This document shows positions 63,411-64,000 of a stretch of DNA of 64,000 nucleotides, one piece after another (within the stretch, counting starts at the first letter, position 1; every line of letters begins with the position of its first letter). The stretch is taken from positions 3,593,272 to 3,657,271 of the forward strand of contig NZ_KZ614149.1 of the NCBI RefSeq assembly GCF_002886255.1, read 5' to 3'. The notes under the pieces are model-generated. The model made no database searches. It was not told the DNA's origin and saw only the letters and a list, made by a program, of their open reading frames with translations. Both the position numbers and the translations under genes were made by a program. The DNA comes from Alteribacillus bidgolensis (GTDB taxonomy: Bacteria; Bacillota; Bacilli; Bacillales; Marinococcaceae).

Positions 63411-63443
63411 TTAAAGGAATATATCCATAAATATTCCTTAAAT
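63411..63443. promoter_or_regulatory. AGGA-N16-TCCT operator, site D
   Basis: AGGA (63415-63418) and TCCT (63435-63438) lie in TTAAAGGAATATATCC and ATTCCTTAAAT, with the same 20-base offset as the three other sites. It lies between the divergent regulator operon and the flavin reductase gene. Confidence 0.65.
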
Positions 63444-63465
63444 GAAAAAGAGAGAGGTGTTGGAT

Positions 63466-63948
63466 ATGAAAGTTGACGTAGAGACGTTTAAGCAAGCTAT
63501 GGGGCGCTTAGCGACTGGTGTTTCAGTTATTACCACGAAAAGTAACGATAAACAGAATTTCGGACTAACGGCTAGTTCAGTTACGTCCCTGACAGCAGAG
63601 CCGCCAATGCTCCTTGTTTGTGTTCATAAAGATACTGGCACGAGAGATGCAATTACTGAATCAGGATACTTTACCGTTCACGTACTTGGAGAAGATCAGG
63701 AAGATCTTGCTATACGATTTGCAAAACCTAATCCAGATAAATTCGCTGGGCTGCATATAAAGGAGGGGGAATTTGGTACTCCCTTACTAACTGACTATTT
63801 CGTTAGAGTTGAATGTAAAGTTGAACAAGAAGCAGTTGGTGGAACTCATTCTGTTTTCATGGGTGAAATGCTCAAAATAGATATTCAAGAAAAAGAACCA
63901 TTACTTTATTTTAAGGGAGAGTTTGGGGAGTTTGTTTCAACTAAATAA
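63466..63948 (+). CDS. Flavin reductase component of a two-component monooxygenase (HpaC-like)
   Basis: The protein has 160 aa and the flavin reductase-like fold. FKQAMGRLATGVSVITTKS, FGLTASSVTSLTAEPPMLLV and SGYFTVHVLGEDQEDLAIRF are typical of HpaC/NADH:FMN oxidoreductases that supply reduced flavin to a partner oxygenase. I chose ATG 63466 with AGAGAGGTG upstream; an ATG at 63442 overlaps the operator. The partner gene starts 18 bases after its stop. Confidence 0.9.
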   Translation: MKVDVETFKQAMGRLATGVSVITTKSNDKQNFGLTASSVTSLTAEPPMLLVCVHKDTGTRDAITESGYFTVHVLGEDQEDLAIRFAKPNPDKFAGLHIKEGEFGTPLLTDYFVRVECKVEQEAVGGTHSVFMGEMLKIDIQEKEPLLYFKGEFGEFVSTK

Positions 63949-63966
63949 TCTAAAGGAGGAATACTT

Positions 63967-64000
63967 ATGGCATTGATGACAGGAGAAGAATATAAAAAGT
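63967..64000 (+). CDS. Start of an HpaB-type flavin monooxygenase gene (3' end outside the window)
   Basis: AAAGGAGGA lies 6 bases before ATG 63967, and the 11 complete codons read MALMTGEEYKK. Members of the 4-hydroxyphenylacetate 3-monooxygenase large-subunit family commonly begin this way (M-x-x-x-TGEEY), and the flavin reductase just upstream is their usual partner. With so few residues the call rests largely on context. Confidence 0.5.
   Translation, partial: MALMTGEEYKK

Noticed and set aside
1..64000. CRISPR array, prophage, biosynthetic gene cluster or restriction system
   Set aside because: No regularly spaced repeats, no phage structural or integrase genes, and no such enzyme genes were found on either strand.

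Overview
The window comes from a low-GC, endospore-forming Gram-positive bacterium of the Bacillaceae type. The signs are strong AAGGAGG-like ribosome binding sites, a tlp small acid-soluble spore protein gene, a three-gene GerA-type germinant receptor operon, CotX spore-coat remnants, CcpA cre-like boxes and a tRNA-Arg(CCU). Several secreted or lipoprotein sequences are very acidic and there are many sodium-type symporters, which would fit a salt- or alkali-tolerant member. I do not assign a genus.

Layout. (1) 1-3.3 kb: the end of a 2-oxoacid dehydrogenase operon (an E2 that has lost its catalytic motif, E3, and an esterase). (2) 3.3-9.0 kb: an HMG-CoA lyase, a TRAP dicarboxylate transporter with a frameshifted binding protein, and malic enzyme. 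(3) 9.0-12.9 kb: a degraded zone with gene fragments, a truncated IS3-family element, a partial tRNA copy used as a terminator, the intact tRNA-Arg and small orphan genes. (4) 12.9-21 kb: an enoyl-CoA hydratase/thioesterase pair, a GntR regulator, a broken class III CoA-transferase, a CitMHS transporter, a gamma-carbonic anhydrase and a permease. A TGTATACA operator links parts 2 and 4, and three genes of this group are inactivated. (5) 21-35.8 kb: ferredoxin and ferredoxin reductase, nitronate monooxygenase, a second gamma-carbonic anhydrase, and a nearly complete phenylacetate pathway: paaX, paaK, paaABCD, an EthD gene, paaF, paaG, an aldehyde dehydrogenase, paaH and paaJ. It lacks paaE and a recognisable PaaZ hydratase. 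(6) 35.8-51.3 kb: macrodomain protein, D-serine dehydratase, paired fluoride channels, decayed Mn-catalase and CotX genes, GerA-type receptor, TSUP and DUF202 proteins, an SLH amidase, a decayed alcohol dehydrogenase, an AGCS symporter and tlp. (7) 51.5-64 kb: an AraC-type regulator with a pseudo-receiver domain, then an apparent regulon: amino acid/amine permease, omega-aminotransferase, aldehyde dehydrogenase, a small membrane protein with an SSS symporter, two tandem paralogous regulators of unusual architecture, a flavin reductase, and the first codons of what looks like an HpaB-type flavin monooxygenase.

How the genes work together. Region 5 takes phenylacetate to phenylacetyl-CoA, epoxidises it, opens the ring and beta-oxidises it. 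Its centre has a perfect CcpA box, and a dyad upstream of paaA is also found upstream of the ferredoxin gene. Region 7 could take up an amine or amino acid, transaminate it, oxidise the aldehyde, and hydroxylate the aromatic product with a two-component flavin monooxygenase. Four of its transcription units share a previously unnoticed dyad, AGGA-N16-TCCT, just downstream of a sigma-A promoter. This regulon with its two regulators is the best candidate here for an undescribed system.

At least six genes carry single-base frameshifts or nonsense codons. Whether this is real gene decay or assembly error cannot be decided from the sequence alone.
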